The translations under genes and the position numbers were made by a program. Below, one piece after another: positions 41,197-49,198 of a stretch of DNA of 64,000 bases. The notes under the pieces were generated by a model. That model did no database searches, was not told the origin of the DNA, and saw only the letters and a program-made list of their open reading frames with translations. Where the stretch lies: the NCBI GenBank assembly GCA_022828135.1, contig JAJEJB010000005.1, forward strand, positions 49,271 to 113,270, read 5' to 3'. Each line of letters opens with the position of its first letter. Position 1 is the first letter of the stretch. The stretch comes from Acidimicrobiia bacterium (GTDB lineage: Bacteria; Actinomycetota; Acidimicrobiia; Acidimicrobiales; Aldehydirespiratoraceae).

Positions 41197-42438
41197 ATGT
41201 CTGCACGCGGTCGCATTCCTCAGGCGCTGATGCGAGCGGCCACGCGCTGGGTGCGTGATCTGCTGGCGGTGCGCAGCGCCTTCGCCGCGCTGGTGATGGC
41301 GGCCCTAGCCAGCCTCGTTGCGGGTCTGATCCTTGCCTCCATCACCGACACTCTTGAGGAATTGCCGGGTTTGCTGCTGCTGGTGCCGGCGGCGATCGCG
41401 GTGAAGGGCAACATCTTCGGGGCGCTGGGCAGCCGGTTGGGCACCGCCATCCACGCGGGCACATTCCGGCTCTCGGGCCGGCGGGACTCGGTGATGGCGC
41501 AGAACGCGGTGGCCTCGGTGGCGTTGAGCCTCGCGCTGGGTGTGGTGCTGGCCATCATGGCGAAGGGCATCGCGCTGGCCTTCAACGTCTCGCCGACGAT
41601 GAGCCTCTCGGACTTCGTGGTGATCTCGGCCCTCGGATGTCTGATCGCTGCCTTCGTCGTGCTGGCCATCACTCTGGCGACCACGGCCGGCGCAGTTCGG
41701 TTCGGCTGGGATCTCGACAACGTGGTCGCTCCGATGGTGACGGTCGCAGGCGATGTGGTGACCCTGCCCTCGCTGGTGGTGGCGGCCGAGCTCGCCGGGT
41801 TCGACATTCTCACGCCGTCGATGGCGTGGCTGCTGGGGATCCTCGCCGCCCTGTCGGTGGCGTGGGGGCTGCGGAGCAGGCTGCTGGAGTTGCGCACCAT
41901 CATGCGCGAGTCGATGCCCGTGCTGGTCGCGGCGGGAATACTCGACCTGGTGGCCGGGATAACGGTCGAGAAGCGCATCGAGGACTTCGTCACCTTCCCG
42001 GTGTTGCTCGTCCTGCTGCCGGGTTACCTGGCCACGGCCGGAGCACTCGGCGGGGTGCTGTCGAGCCGCCTGTCCACCAAGCTGCATCTGGGCCTGGCCA
42101 GGCCCTCCGTGGTGCCCTCGGGGGAGGCGAGAGTCGATCTCGCCACCACCTTCGCGCTGTCGCTCCCGGTGTTCGCTCTGCTCGGCCTGGTGTCGTCGAT
42201 CGCGGCCGGTCTGACCGGCCATGCCGGCCCTCCGCTGGCAGACCTGGTCGCGGTGGCCGTGCTCGGCGGCCTGCTGGCCACGGTGTTGATCGTGGTGGTC
42301 GCCTACTACGGAACGCTCGCGGCCGTGCGGTTCGGAGTCGACCCCGACACCTACGGCATTCCCATGGTCACCTCTTCGCTGGACTTGGCCGGGGCGTTCA
42401 CACTGATCGTGTCGGTGGTCCTAGTGGGAGTGATCTGA
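41197..42438 (+). CDS. MgtE/SLC41-type divalent cation transporter (membrane domains only)
   Basis: The 413-residue protein has two tandem MgtE-like membrane domains: each starts with a long helix and contains a conserved GNIFGALGSRL or GALGGVLSSRLS segment and a DLDNVVAPMVTVAGD or DPDTYGIPMVTSSLD segment, the ion-path signature. It lacks the cytoplasmic N and CBS domains of classical MgtE and is the duplicated SLC41-like form. Predicted to pass magnesium or a related divalent ion. An upstream TTG at 41176 exists, but ATG 41197 is preferred. The next gene supplies soluble PhoU/TrkA_C domains that may gate it. Confidence 0.85.
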   Translation: MSARGRIPQALMRAATRWVRDLLAVRSAFAALVMAALASLVAGLILASITDTLEELPGLLLLVPAAIAVKGNIFGALGSRLGTAIHAGTFRLSGRRDSVMAQNAVASVALSLALGVVLAIMAKGIALAFNVSPTMSLSDFVVISALGCLIAAFVVLAITLATTAGAVRFGWDLDNVVAPMVTVAGDVVTLPSLVVAAELAGFDILTPSMAWLLGILAALSVAWGLRSRLLELRTIMRESMPVLVAAGILDLVAGITVEKRIEDFVTFPVLLVLLPGYLATAGALGGVLSSRLSTKLHLGLARPSVVPSGEARVDLATTFALSLPVFALLGLVSSIAAGLTGHAGPPLADLVAVAVLGGLLATVLIVVVAYYGTLAAVRFGVDPDTYGIPMVTSSLDLAGAFTLIVSVVLVGVI

Positions 42439-42487
42439 TGGGCACGGCGTCGCGCTTGAGACCTACGATGATTCCAGGAGGGACCTG

Positions 42488-43729
42488 ATGGAAGACAGAC
42501 CTCGCAATCTGCGGGAGATGCTGGCCGAGGCCAAGGACACCTCCGAGTTGATGGTGGACCTGGCCTACGCCGCGGTCTACTTCGGAGACCCCGACATGGC
42601 CGATGAGGTGGGCGCGCTCGAGGAGCGCATGAGCCATCTGGTGCAGGACATGAGGGCGGTGTGCATCCTGGCCGTGCGCCACCCGCGCGACGCCGACGGC
42701 ATGTCGTCGGTGCTGCAGGTGATCTCGGCCATCGAGCGCATTGCCAACGACGCGGTCGACATCGCCCGCATCGTGACCCACCGGGTCGGCATACCGGCCG
42801 AACTCGTGGCCGACCTGAGTACGGCCGAGGAGGTGTCCCACCGGGTGCTGGTCTCGGACGGCTCGCTTCTCGCCCACCGCCGCCTGGCCGACCACGAGAT
42901 GCCGGCCAAGATGGGCATGCGGGTGATGGCGGTGCGTCGGGAGCGCGAGTGGATCACCGATGTGGGAGGCGACACGGTCCTAGTCCCGGACGACGTGCTG
43001 TTCCTGCGGGGATCGCCCGACGGCATCGACGAGTTGCGCAGCCTGGCCGGGTCGCCGGACTGGATGCCGCCGGAGGAGCCCGACGGGCCGGTCGCCACGG
43101 ACCTCGACCGTGCGGTGGACGTGCTGGTGGAGATGAAGGACCTCTCGGAGGTGGCCGTCGGCCTGGCCTACTCGTCGCTGGTGCTGCGGGACGAGAGCCT
43201 CGCCGCCGAGGTGCGTCACCTAGAGGATCGCCTCGACGAGATGAAGGACCGCCTCGAGGAGTGGGTGCTGCGCGCCGCCAGGGAACACGTGGACCACTCA
43301 GGTCTTCGGGGGCTGCTGCACCTGTCACAGGCGGCGGAGGATCTGGGCGACCAGGCCCAGCAGATGGTGTGGATCATCGAGCGCCAGGAAGACATCCATC
43401 CGATCTTGGCTGTCGCGCTCGGCGACAGCGACGAGGTGGTGGTGCACATTCCGGTGGCGGAGGGCTGCGAGGTTGACGGCAGGACGCTGGGCGAACTCAG
43501 TCTGAACATCGAGCCCGGCTTCACCGTGCTGGCGATCCGCCGTGGCGGCCAGTACCGCTACCGGCCGCGCGGCGAGGTACGGCTTGCGCCCGGTGATTCT
43601 CTCATCGCCAGCGGACCGGACGAGGGGCGCGATCGCCTGGCCGAGATGTGTGGCTGGCGGCTCATCAACATCGACGACGACACGGCCATGGTCTTCGAGC
43701 CGCTGGAATCGAGTCTGCCTACTGCCTAA
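42488..43729 (+). CDS. PhoU/TrkA_C (RCK_C) domain regulatory protein of the MgtE-like transporter
   Basis: The 413-residue soluble protein is an internal duplication: PhoU-like helices (LREMLAEAKDTSELMVDLAYAAVYFGD and VDVLVEMKDLSEVAVGLAYSSLVLRD) each followed by a TrkA_C domain. In the first, the RCK_C part is MRVMAVRREREW...DTVLVPDDVLFLRG; in the second, FTVLAIRRGGQYRYRP...RLAPGDSLIASGP. A strong AGGAGGG site precedes the ATG, 50 bp after the transporter stop. RCK_C domains bind small ligands and gate ion channels, so this protein is likely the cytoplasmic regulator of the preceding transporter. Confidence 0.85.
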   Translation: MEDRPRNLREMLAEAKDTSELMVDLAYAAVYFGDPDMADEVGALEERMSHLVQDMRAVCILAVRHPRDADGMSSVLQVISAIERIANDAVDIARIVTHRVGIPAELVADLSTAEEVSHRVLVSDGSLLAHRRLADHEMPAKMGMRVMAVRREREWITDVGGDTVLVPDDVLFLRGSPDGIDELRSLAGSPDWMPPEEPDGPVATDLDRAVDVLVEMKDLSEVAVGLAYSSLVLRDESLAAEVRHLEDRLDEMKDRLEEWVLRAAREHVDHSGLRGLLHLSQAAEDLGDQAQQMVWIIERQEDIHPILAVALGDSDEVVVHIPVAEGCEVDGRTLGELSLNIEPGFTVLAIRRGGQYRYRPRGEVRLAPGDSLIASGPDEGRDRLAEMCGWRLINIDDDTAMVFEPLESSLPTA

Positions 43730-43760
43730 CAGGCTGGCGCGCTGCGGCGCGCTGCGGCGC

Positions 43761-43766
43761 TAGCTT
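43761..43766 (+). promoter_or_regulatory. -10 element TAGCTT, leaderless start of mca
   Basis: TAGCTT lies 8 nt before the ATG at 43775, just after a tandem 10-bp repeat (GCGCTGCGGC twice, about 43739-43758). Confidence 0.5.
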
Positions 43767-43774
43767 CACCGGCC

Positions 43775-44662
43775 ATGGCGACTCCCGCCGGCCGGCTCTG
43801 CCTGCTCACCGTTCACGCCCATCCCGACGACGAGGCGTCGAAGGGCGCGCCCACGGTGGCCCGCTACCACGCCGAGGGGGTGCGCACCGTGCTGGTGTGC
43901 TGTACGGGAGGAGAGGAAGGCGAGATCCTCAATCCGGCGCTGGACAAGCCCTCGATGGCCGAGAAGCTGGCCGAGATACGCGCCGAGGAACTGGCCCGGG
44001 CCGCGGAAGTGATCGGCTACGACGAAGTGGTGATGCTCGGATATCGCGACTCCGGCATGGAAGGGTCGGAGGCCAACTCCCATCCCGACTGCTTCGCCAA
44101 CGCCGACCTGGACGAGGCGGTGAGCCGCCTGGTGTCGGTGATCCGCCGCCACCGGCCCCAGGTGATCGTGACCTATCCCGAGGATCAGGGCGGCTACATG
44201 CACCCGGACCATGTGCGGGTCCACGACGTCTCGATCCCTGCCTTCGAGCGCGCCGGCGACGCTCAGTACCGTCCCGACCTCGGCCAGCCCTGGTCGCCGG
44301 CCAAGCTCTACTACACGCTGTGGTCCCGCAAGCGCATCGAGGAGCGGCACCAGGCGTTCCACGACCTCGGCCTGGAGTCGCCCTACAACGACTGGTGGTT
44401 CAAGCGCCCCTCCACCGACGACAAGATCACGACTCAGGTTCCCGTGGACGGATTCATCGACGCGCGCATAGAGGGGCTGCTTGCCCACGCCACCCAGATC
44501 GATCCTGAGTCGACCTTCTGGTTCGGACTGCCCCCCGAGGTCGAGCGTTCCATTCACCCCTACGACGACTATGTGCTGGCCCGCGGCCCCCGCCCTGCGG
44601 CGCTGCCCGAGCGCGACCTGTTCGAGGGCTTGCGGGCCGAGGCGGCCGGCGGGTCCGGTTGA
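43775..44662 (+). CDS. mca: Mycothiol S-conjugate amidase Mca
   Basis: The 295-residue zinc hydrolase of the PIG-L/LmbE family has VHAHPDDEASKGA (zinc ligands in HPDDE), GGEEGEILNPALD, LGYRDSGM, TYPEDQGGYMHPDHVR (third zinc ligand in HPDH) and ending LARGPRP...RDLFEGL. It matches mycobacterial Mca rather than MshB in the EASKGAPTVARY and QIDPESTFWF regions. Mca cleaves mycothiol-toxin conjugates to a mercapturic acid and GlcN-Ins, so it detoxifies electrophiles. It also marks the host as a mycothiol producer. The SCP2-like gene follows after 1 bp. Confidence 0.9.
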   Translation: MATPAGRLCLLTVHAHPDDEASKGAPTVARYHAEGVRTVLVCCTGGEEGEILNPALDKPSMAEKLAEIRAEELARAAEVIGYDEVVMLGYRDSGMEGSEANSHPDCFANADLDEAVSRLVSVIRRHRPQVIVTYPEDQGGYMHPDHVRVHDVSIPAFERAGDAQYRPDLGQPWSPAKLYYTLWSRKRIEERHQAFHDLGLESPYNDWWFKRPSTDDKITTQVPVDGFIDARIEGLLAHATQIDPESTFWFGLPPEVERSIHPYDDYVLARGPRPAALPERDLFEGLRAEAAGGSG

Positions 44663-44663
44663 C

Positions 44664-45038
44664 ATGGCGCTCGAGCCTCTCAGCGAGGGGTGGCTGAAGG
44701 CCGTAGCGGCGGAACTGGAGGCGGTTGACGAACCCGGCTCTGTCGACGGCGTGGCTCAGATCGTCGTGAGCGGCTCGCCTGGCGGCGCAGCCCCCTTTCA
44801 TGTCGTCGTGGCTGATGGCCGCGTGGGAGTGGTGGCAGGGCGCCACTCGGAGCCCGACATGGTGCTTTCCGGGTCGTACGCCGACTTCGTGAGGGCCTGG
44901 GAGGGCGAGCTGTCAGTGGAGGCGGCCTACATGTCGGGCCGGATGAAGCTCGAGGGGGACCAGGTCCTGCTGTTTGACGGGTGGCGCCCCCTTCTGCGGT
45001 CGTCCCAGCTCCGGGCAGCCCTCGCCCCTCTGCGCTGA
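44664..45038 (+). CDS. SCP2 sterol-transfer domain protein
   Basis: The 124-residue protein has the SCP2 fold pattern: AQIVVSGSPGGAAPFHVVVADGRVGVVAGRHSEPDMVLSGSYADFVRAWEGELSVEAAYMSGRMKLEGD. The DFVRAWEGELS...AYMSGRMKLEGD stretch is typical of the hydrophobic-tunnel family that binds fatty acids or sterols. It begins 1 bp after the mca stop and is likely co-transcribed. A longer frame from 44481 overlaps mca and is ignored. Ligand and link to mycothiol metabolism are not known. Confidence 0.78.
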   Translation: MALEPLSEGWLKAVAAELEAVDEPGSVDGVAQIVVSGSPGGAAPFHVVVADGRVGVVAGRHSEPDMVLSGSYADFVRAWEGELSVEAAYMSGRMKLEGDQVLLFDGWRPLLRSSQLRAALAPLR

Positions 45039-45049
45039 AGCCCGCAGAT

Positions 45050-45889
45050 TCAGATGCGGTGCCTGGCCCTCCTCTGGGCGCTGCGCAGCGCGCGGTAACC
45101 GACCAGTACGGCTCCGGATTGCCGGAGCATCCCGGTCACCTCCTCAGACAGGGCGAGCGCGAGGTCGTCGACCCGGCCGGCCGCCGCGGGATCGATAGCG
45201 TGAATCTCAGGCTCGTCCAGGGCCGGGTGCAGCGACAACTCGGTGACCCCCGGACGCAGATCGCCCAGCTGCTCGACCACATGACGGCGAGCGTCGCCCC
45301 GGACGAGCCGGAAGTGGTCCGGGAAGACGATGCCCTCGTCCGTTGCCAGAGACCGGAACGGGAATCCGGCCTTGGCTTCGGCGTCGGCACCCTCGAGCCG
45401 CACGGGCAGGTCGAACGAGACGGCCAGGTCCAGCAGTACGTCGAAGAACTCCGGGCGCTGCTGAAGGGCAGACAGGTGGGTGGTGAGGTGGGTCACGTCG
45501 AATCCCCACAGCACGGCTCGCTCGACCTGGGCCCGGCACTCCCGGCGGACCTCGTCGAGGTCCGCGTGGTCCCACAAGTCCTGCACCGTGCGGGGGAAGC
45601 CGCCGTCGCCGTCGAGCAGGCTCGGAGCGTTGGTGATCGGACCCCATCGGAAGCAGTCGAGTTCGGAATTGAGCGTGAGATGGACACCCAGGTCCTCGCC
45701 CCGGTACAGCTCCGCGCCATGGCGGGCCCACGCGCCGGGCATCACGATCGTGCCGGTGGTGGCCGCGCCCTCGCGCAGGGCCTGATAGCCCCCGGCCGTG
45801 GAGGAGTGGGTGGTGCCGATCCGGTCCGCGCTGACGATCACCAGCCTCGCGTCGGCCGGGTGCCCGAGTCGCTCCACCAGCGATTCCAC
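45050..45889 (-). CDS. ChbG/HpnK (YdjC)-family deacetylase-like protein
   Basis: The 279-residue protein has the YdjC layout: IVSADRIGTTHSS near the N-terminus, GVHLTLNSE and THLTTHLSALQQRPEF in the middle. The usual ADDxG metal site is altered to ADRIG (residues 21-25), changing one of the two acidic residues, while both histidine segments are kept. Family members deacetylate chitooligosaccharides or hopanoid N-acetylglucosamine. The altered motif may mean changed metal use or loss of activity. GTG 45889 is chosen because TACCGT precedes it by 7 nt; the longer frame to 45994 overlaps the neighbouring gene. No partner genes suggest a substrate. Confidence 0.78.
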   Translation of the reverse strand: MESLVERLGHPADARLVIVSADRIGTTHSSTAGGYQALREGAATTGTIVMPGAWARHGAELYRGEDLGVHLTLNSELDCFRWGPITNAPSLLDGDGGFPRTVQDLWDHADLDEVRRECRAQVERAVLWGFDVTHLTTHLSALQQRPEFFDVLLDLAVSFDLPVRLEGADAEAKAGFPFRSLATDEGIVFPDHFRLVRGDARRHVVEQLGDLRPGVTELSLHPALDEPEIHAIDPAAAGRVDDLALALSEEVTGMLRQSGAVLVGYRALRSAQRRARHRI

Positions 45890-45896
45890 AGCCCTG

Positions 45897-45902
45897 ACGG
45901 TA
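45897..45902 (-). promoter_or_regulatory. -10 element TACCGT, leaderless start of YdjC-like gene
   Basis: TACCGT on the minus strand is 7 nt before GTG 45889. Confidence 0.5.
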
Positions 45903-45954
45903 CCGCACACCGGCACGGTGCCGGTCGGGTGCCTGTGAGCACGCAGCGTCCGGG

Positions 45955-46503
45955 TCAGTCCAGCGGCACGTCGGGACCTCCGCAGGCGCTCCACAGCCCT
46001 CGGCCGGAGACGACGGCCTCCGCCTGCGCCCGGTCCAATACATCGGCGTAGTGGTCGTTGGGCGGATAGTTCAGCACCGCGGCGTAGCCGGCCGCGACCA
46101 GCTCCAGGTTGACGAAGAGACCGTCACCGGATCGCACGACGTAGCCCAGCAACCGGTCGTAGACGTCGCGGGCCTCCGCATCGCGCACCAGCGAGATCCC
46201 GGTTCCCGCGGGGAGCATGTCCGCCAGGAAGAGCGAGGCCTCCTTGCCGTAGCACTGCACCGGCCGGGTGGGGGCCACCGACTCGGGAGCGTCGACACCG
46301 ATGAGGCGAACCGTCTCGGAACGGCCCCCGATCCTCGCGACGATCGTGTCGCCGTCGACGACGCGCTCCACGACCGCGTTTACCGCGCCGTGGTCCTGCG
46401 TGCCTGTGGAGGTGTCGGCGGGACTGTCGGCGTCGGTTCCGCAACCGCTCGCAACCAGCAACGGTGCGACCGCGGCCAGCGCTCGGAGTGCTCGACACAC
46501 CAT
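45955..46503 (-). CDS. Secreted lipoprotein thermonuclease-like (SNase) protein
   Basis: The 182-residue precursor starts MVCRALRALAAVAPLLVASGCG, a lipoprotein signal with the lipobox ending in the cysteine of ASGC. The SNase core follows: VVDGDTIVA, VRLIGVDAPESV, a Cys-Tyr-Gly-Lys-Glu-Ala segment, DVYDRLLGYV and LNLELVAAGYA. These include the calcium-binding and catalytic DGDT, Arg in VRLIG, Asp/Glu in VDAPE and Arg in YDRLLGYV. An outer-surface calcium-dependent nuclease that degrades DNA or RNA is inferred. ATG 46503 follows GAGG; TTG 46524 is an alternative. Confidence 0.85.
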   Translation of the reverse strand: MVCRALRALAAVAPLLVASGCGTDADSPADTSTGTQDHGAVNAVVERVVDGDTIVARIGGRSETVRLIGVDAPESVAPTRPVQCYGKEASLFLADMLPAGTGISLVRDAEARDVYDRLLGYVVRSGDGLFVNLELVAAGYAAVLNYPPNDHYADVLDRAQAEAVVSGRGLWSACGGPDVPLD

Positions 46504-46615
46504 CGCGCCTGCCTCTCTTTCCAAAGGGGTCCTTCCACAAGATGGGGGGCTGTTGCCATCTGAGGCCCGGCGGTCGGCAGCAGACCGAGGGGCGATGGGG
46601 CCGCGCCCGCTGCGA

Positions 46616-46810
46616 TCAAGCCGCGGCGGGCAGGTTGGGACTGGGGACGGTAGCGGTCTTCGCCTGGTTGCGGGCTGCCTGCAGGGCCTGGCGGGCGCGG
46701 GCCACGCCGCGCCGGCCGATGTCGCATGTGGCGGGGTCGAGCTGCCAGCTGCTTGGTGAGTCGCCCTTCTCGGCGGGAACGATGTCGATTAGAACCAGTT
46801 GATCGGTCAT
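46616..46810 (-). CDS. Small conserved-looking hypothetical protein
   Basis: The 64-residue product begins MTDQLVLIDIV and continues with WQLDPATCDIGRRGVARARQALQAAR, similar in style to short actinobacterial proteins of unknown function with a LDE/TRxxGxxGIAxARxAL helix. The ATG has an imperfect -10 hexamer (CAATAT) 6 nt upstream, and the gene faces away from the LLM gene. It has no recognised domain. Coding is inferred from the strong composition match to known small proteins and clean frame, not from motif evidence. Confidence 0.55.
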   Translation of the reverse strand: MTDQLVLIDIVPAEKGDSPSSWQLDPATCDIGRRGVARARQALQAARNQAKTATVPSPNLPAAA

Positions 46811-46848
46811 GTAGACATATTGGCGAGGGGGTGTGACATCCTTTCGCC

Positions 46849-47829
46849 GTGACTCAGACTTCTTCCCAAAGACACGGCATCACCGTGCCCTTCGCCGGCC
46901 CCCTGCACACGCAGCGGGAGCGTTTCGAGGAGTTGGTCGATCTCGGCTACACCGATGTCTGGTCGGCGGAGGCCGACGGCTTCGACGGCCTCACCACCCT
47001 CGCCCTCGCGTCGGTGTGGGCGCCCTCCCTGCGGCTGGGTACCGCCATCCTGCCCGTCTACACCCGAGGCCCCGCCCTGCTCGCTCAATCGGCGGCGTCG
47101 CTGGCCTCGGCCGCGCCGGGCCGGTTCGTCCTCGGCATCGGCTCGTCGTCGGATGTGATAGTCGGTCGATGGAACGCGGTGGCCTTCGACCGCCCCTTTC
47201 ACCGTGTGCGCGACACCATCCGCTTCCTGAGAGCGGCCCTGAGCGGCGAGAAGGTCACCGAGGACTACGACACCTTCTCGGTGCGCGGCTTCCGGCTCGG
47301 TGTGAGGGTCGACGAGCCCGTCCCCATCTTCGTGGCCGCCCTGCGAGAACGCATGCTGCGGCTGGCGGCACGCGAGGGCGACGGGGCCATAATCAACTGG
47401 CTCTCGGCTCAGGACGCAGCCCGGGTATGCGGCATAGTGCGGGACGAGAACCCGGCAGCCGAAGTCGTGGCCCGCATCTTCGTGCTGCCCACTCCTGATC
47501 GTGAGGCGGCCATGGCCACGGGCCGCTTCATCCTGGCCGCCTACCTCAACGTGCCGGTGTACCGGGCGTTCCACTCCTGGCTCGGCCGCACGGATGCGCT
47601 CGGCGAGCATTGGGCCCAGTGGGAGGCCGGTGACCGGCGGGGCTCCCTGGCGAAGATCCCCGAGCACGTGGTCGATGAGCTGCTGGTGCACGGCTCTCCC
47701 GCAGAGTGTCGAGACCACATCCAGCGCTTCGTCGACAACGGCGTGACCTGCCCCGCGCCCATGGTCCTGCCGGTCGACGGAGTGGACGCGTTCGACGTGG
47801 TCAGAGCATTGGCGCCCGCCGGGGGTTAG
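46849..47829 (+). CDS. LLM-class (luciferase-like) F420-dependent oxidoreductase
   Basis: The 326-residue protein has the bacterial-luciferase TIM-barrel pattern: YTDVWSAEADGFDGLTTLALAS, LRLGTAILPVYTRGPALLAQSAASL, GRFVLGIGSSSDVIVGRWN, EPVPIFVAALRERMLRLAAREGDGAIINWL. These match the F420-dependent or FMN-dependent monooxygenase group common in actinobacteria. Its substrate is unknown. The GTG start has only a weak -10-like sequence (CATCCT, 6 nt upstream). It is convergent with the next SDR, with a 4-nt overlap of stops. Confidence 0.85.
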   Translation: MTQTSSQRHGITVPFAGPLHTQRERFEELVDLGYTDVWSAEADGFDGLTTLALASVWAPSLRLGTAILPVYTRGPALLAQSAASLASAAPGRFVLGIGSSSDVIVGRWNAVAFDRPFHRVRDTIRFLRAALSGEKVTEDYDTFSVRGFRLGVRVDEPVPIFVAALRERMLRLAAREGDGAIINWLSAQDAARVCGIVRDENPAAEVVARIFVLPTPDREAAMATGRFILAAYLNVPVYRAFHSWLGRTDALGEHWAQWEAGDRRGSLAKIPEHVVDELLVHGSPAECRDHIQRFVDNGVTCPAPMVLPVDGVDAFDVVRALAPAGG

Positions 47830-48638
47830 GAGCTGGTAGTTCCCAGCAGACCCTTCTGCATGCGCCGCATGCCGCGCAGCCAGCGTTCCCGGTCACCGGC
47901 CCGGCGCTGCTCGTAGGTTTCCACTTCGGGGTGGGGCAGTATCAGGAACCGGTCCTGTTGAAGCGCCTCCAGGGTCACGGCCGCCACCTCCTCCGGCTCC
48001 ATCAAGCCCAGCTCTCGCACCTGGGCCACTCCGAGCATCCAGTCCGACTCCGTCATCGGAGTACGAACCCCCTGGGGGCACAGGCACGACACCCTCACGC
48101 CGTCGTCGCCGTGGGTGATGGCGATCCACTCGGCCAGCGCCACCGCGGCGTGCTTGGTGACCGCGTACGACGCCGTCCCCAGCCCGGTCAGCAGCCCTGC
48201 GGCCGAGGCGGTGATCAGCAGGTGGCCCGAGCCCCGGTCCACCCATCTCGGCACCAGATGCCGGCAGGCGATTACATGGGCCATCAGGTTCACATCCCAC
48301 ACGAGGTTCCACTCCTCGTTGGGACGCTCCACCCCGCCCATGGCGGAAATACCGGCGTTGCCGCACCACAGTTCAACGGGGCCGAGGCTCTCCTCGACCC
48401 CATCGATCAGGGCGACCACCGCGGCCTCGTCGGTCACGTCGATCTCGGCTGCGAAGCCGACTCGGCTCCCGGCGGCAGCCTCGGTGGCGATCTCGGTGAC
48501 CACAGCCTCTGCGCCGGTTCCGTCGATGTCGGCTGCCACCACCACAGCTCCCGCATCGAGCGCCAAAGCCCGGGCCAGCGAACGTCCGATTCCGCTGGCG
48601 GCGCCCGTCACGACCGCGACAGCCCCCTCGAGTTCCAC
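47826..48638 (-). CDS. SDR-family oxidoreductase
   Basis: The 270-residue SDR has VVTGAASGIGRSLARAL at its N-terminus, CGNAGISAMGG (variant of NNAG), ITASAAG and SYAVTKHAAVALAEW as the active site, and a variant C-terminal part rich in charged residues (PHPEVETYEQRRAGDRERWLRGMRRMQK). This C-terminal LPHPEV...KxxDxxRWLxxM pattern is found in many acyl-CoA or alcohol dehydrogenases of mycobacterial type. GTG 48638 is preceded by TAGGAT at 6 nt. Substrate not known; single gene between a convergent LLM oxidoreductase and the PAP2 gene on the same strand. Confidence 0.85.
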   Translation of the reverse strand: MELEGAVAVVTGAASGIGRSLARALALDAGAVVVAADIDGTGAEAVVTEIATEAAAGSRVGFAAEIDVTDEAAVVALIDGVEESLGPVELWCGNAGISAMGGVERPNEEWNLVWDVNLMAHVIACRHLVPRWVDRGSGHLLITASAAGLLTGLGTASYAVTKHAAVALAEWIAITHGDDGVRVSCLCPQGVRTPMTESDWMLGVAQVRELGLMEPEEVAAVTLEALQQDRFLILPHPEVETYEQRRAGDRERWLRGMRRMQKGLLGTTSS

Positions 48639-48644
48639 GTCTCG

Positions 48645-48650
48645 ATCCTA
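48645..48650 (-). promoter_or_regulatory. -10 element TAGGAT, leaderless start of SDR
   Basis: TAGGAT is followed by 6 nt and GTG 48638 on the minus strand. Confidence 0.55.
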
Positions 48651-48673
48651 GTTGTGGCCCAGGTTCACAGGCC

Positions 48674-49198
48674 TCAACGCCACAGGCGGCGGGCGATCGC
48701 ACCGAGCATCGCGCCGGTCCCGATCCCTGCGGCTACATCGCTGGCGTGGTGGATCCGGACGTGTATGCGGCTCAGGGCCACGACTACGGCCAGCGCGTAG
48801 TAGGCGGGTGCCCAAGGGCTGCGGCGTGACAGCAGCGACGCCGCGACCATGGCTGCACTGGCGTGACCGCTGGGAAAGCTGCTCGTGAGGGGTTGGCGCA
48901 GGGCATGGGGCCGATTCCCCGAGAAGACCGGACGCCGACGCCCGAAGGCTGTCTTGATGACGCCGTTGACCAGCACCGCTTCCGCTAGGAGGGCGATGCT
49001 GAGTTCTGTAGACGGGCGATGGCTTCGCCGCGCCACGGCCTGAGCGGCCCCGAGCGCGTGCCAGAGCCGCGAGTGGTTGGCGGCCTCCGATGCCGAGTAC
49101 ATGAGCCGGTCCAGGGCGGGCTTGCCCCGCAGGGCGCGCTCCCACCAGGCGTCCACCGCAGCGTCGATGCCCTCGACGGGCTTCTCGGCATCGCTCAT
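48674..49198 (-). CDS. PAP2-superfamily membrane phosphatase
   Basis: The 174-residue protein contains the three phosphatase motifs: KTAFGRRRPVF, SSFPSGHASAA and SRIHVRIHHASDV (catalytic His in each of the last two). Hydrophobic helices alternate with these loops. Members dephosphorylate undecaprenyl pyrophosphate, phosphatidate or phosphatidylglycerol phosphate at the membrane. Its start overlaps the stop of the VanW gene by ATGA, so it is the second gene in that operon. Both concern the envelope, which suggests cell-wall or lipid carrier work. Confidence 0.87.
   Translation of the reverse strand: MSDAEKPVEGIDAAVDAWWERALRGKPALDRLMYSASEAANHSRLWHALGAAQAVARRSHRPSTELSIALLAEAVLVNGVIKTAFGRRRPVFSGNRPHALRQPLTSSFPSGHASAAMVAASLLSRRSPWAPAYYALAVVVALSRIHVRIHHASDVAAGIGTGAMLGAIARRLWR

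Noticed and set aside
43739..43758. Tandem GCGCTGCGGC repeat before mca
   Set aside because: Only two units in a GC-rich intergenic gap; too short to interpret.
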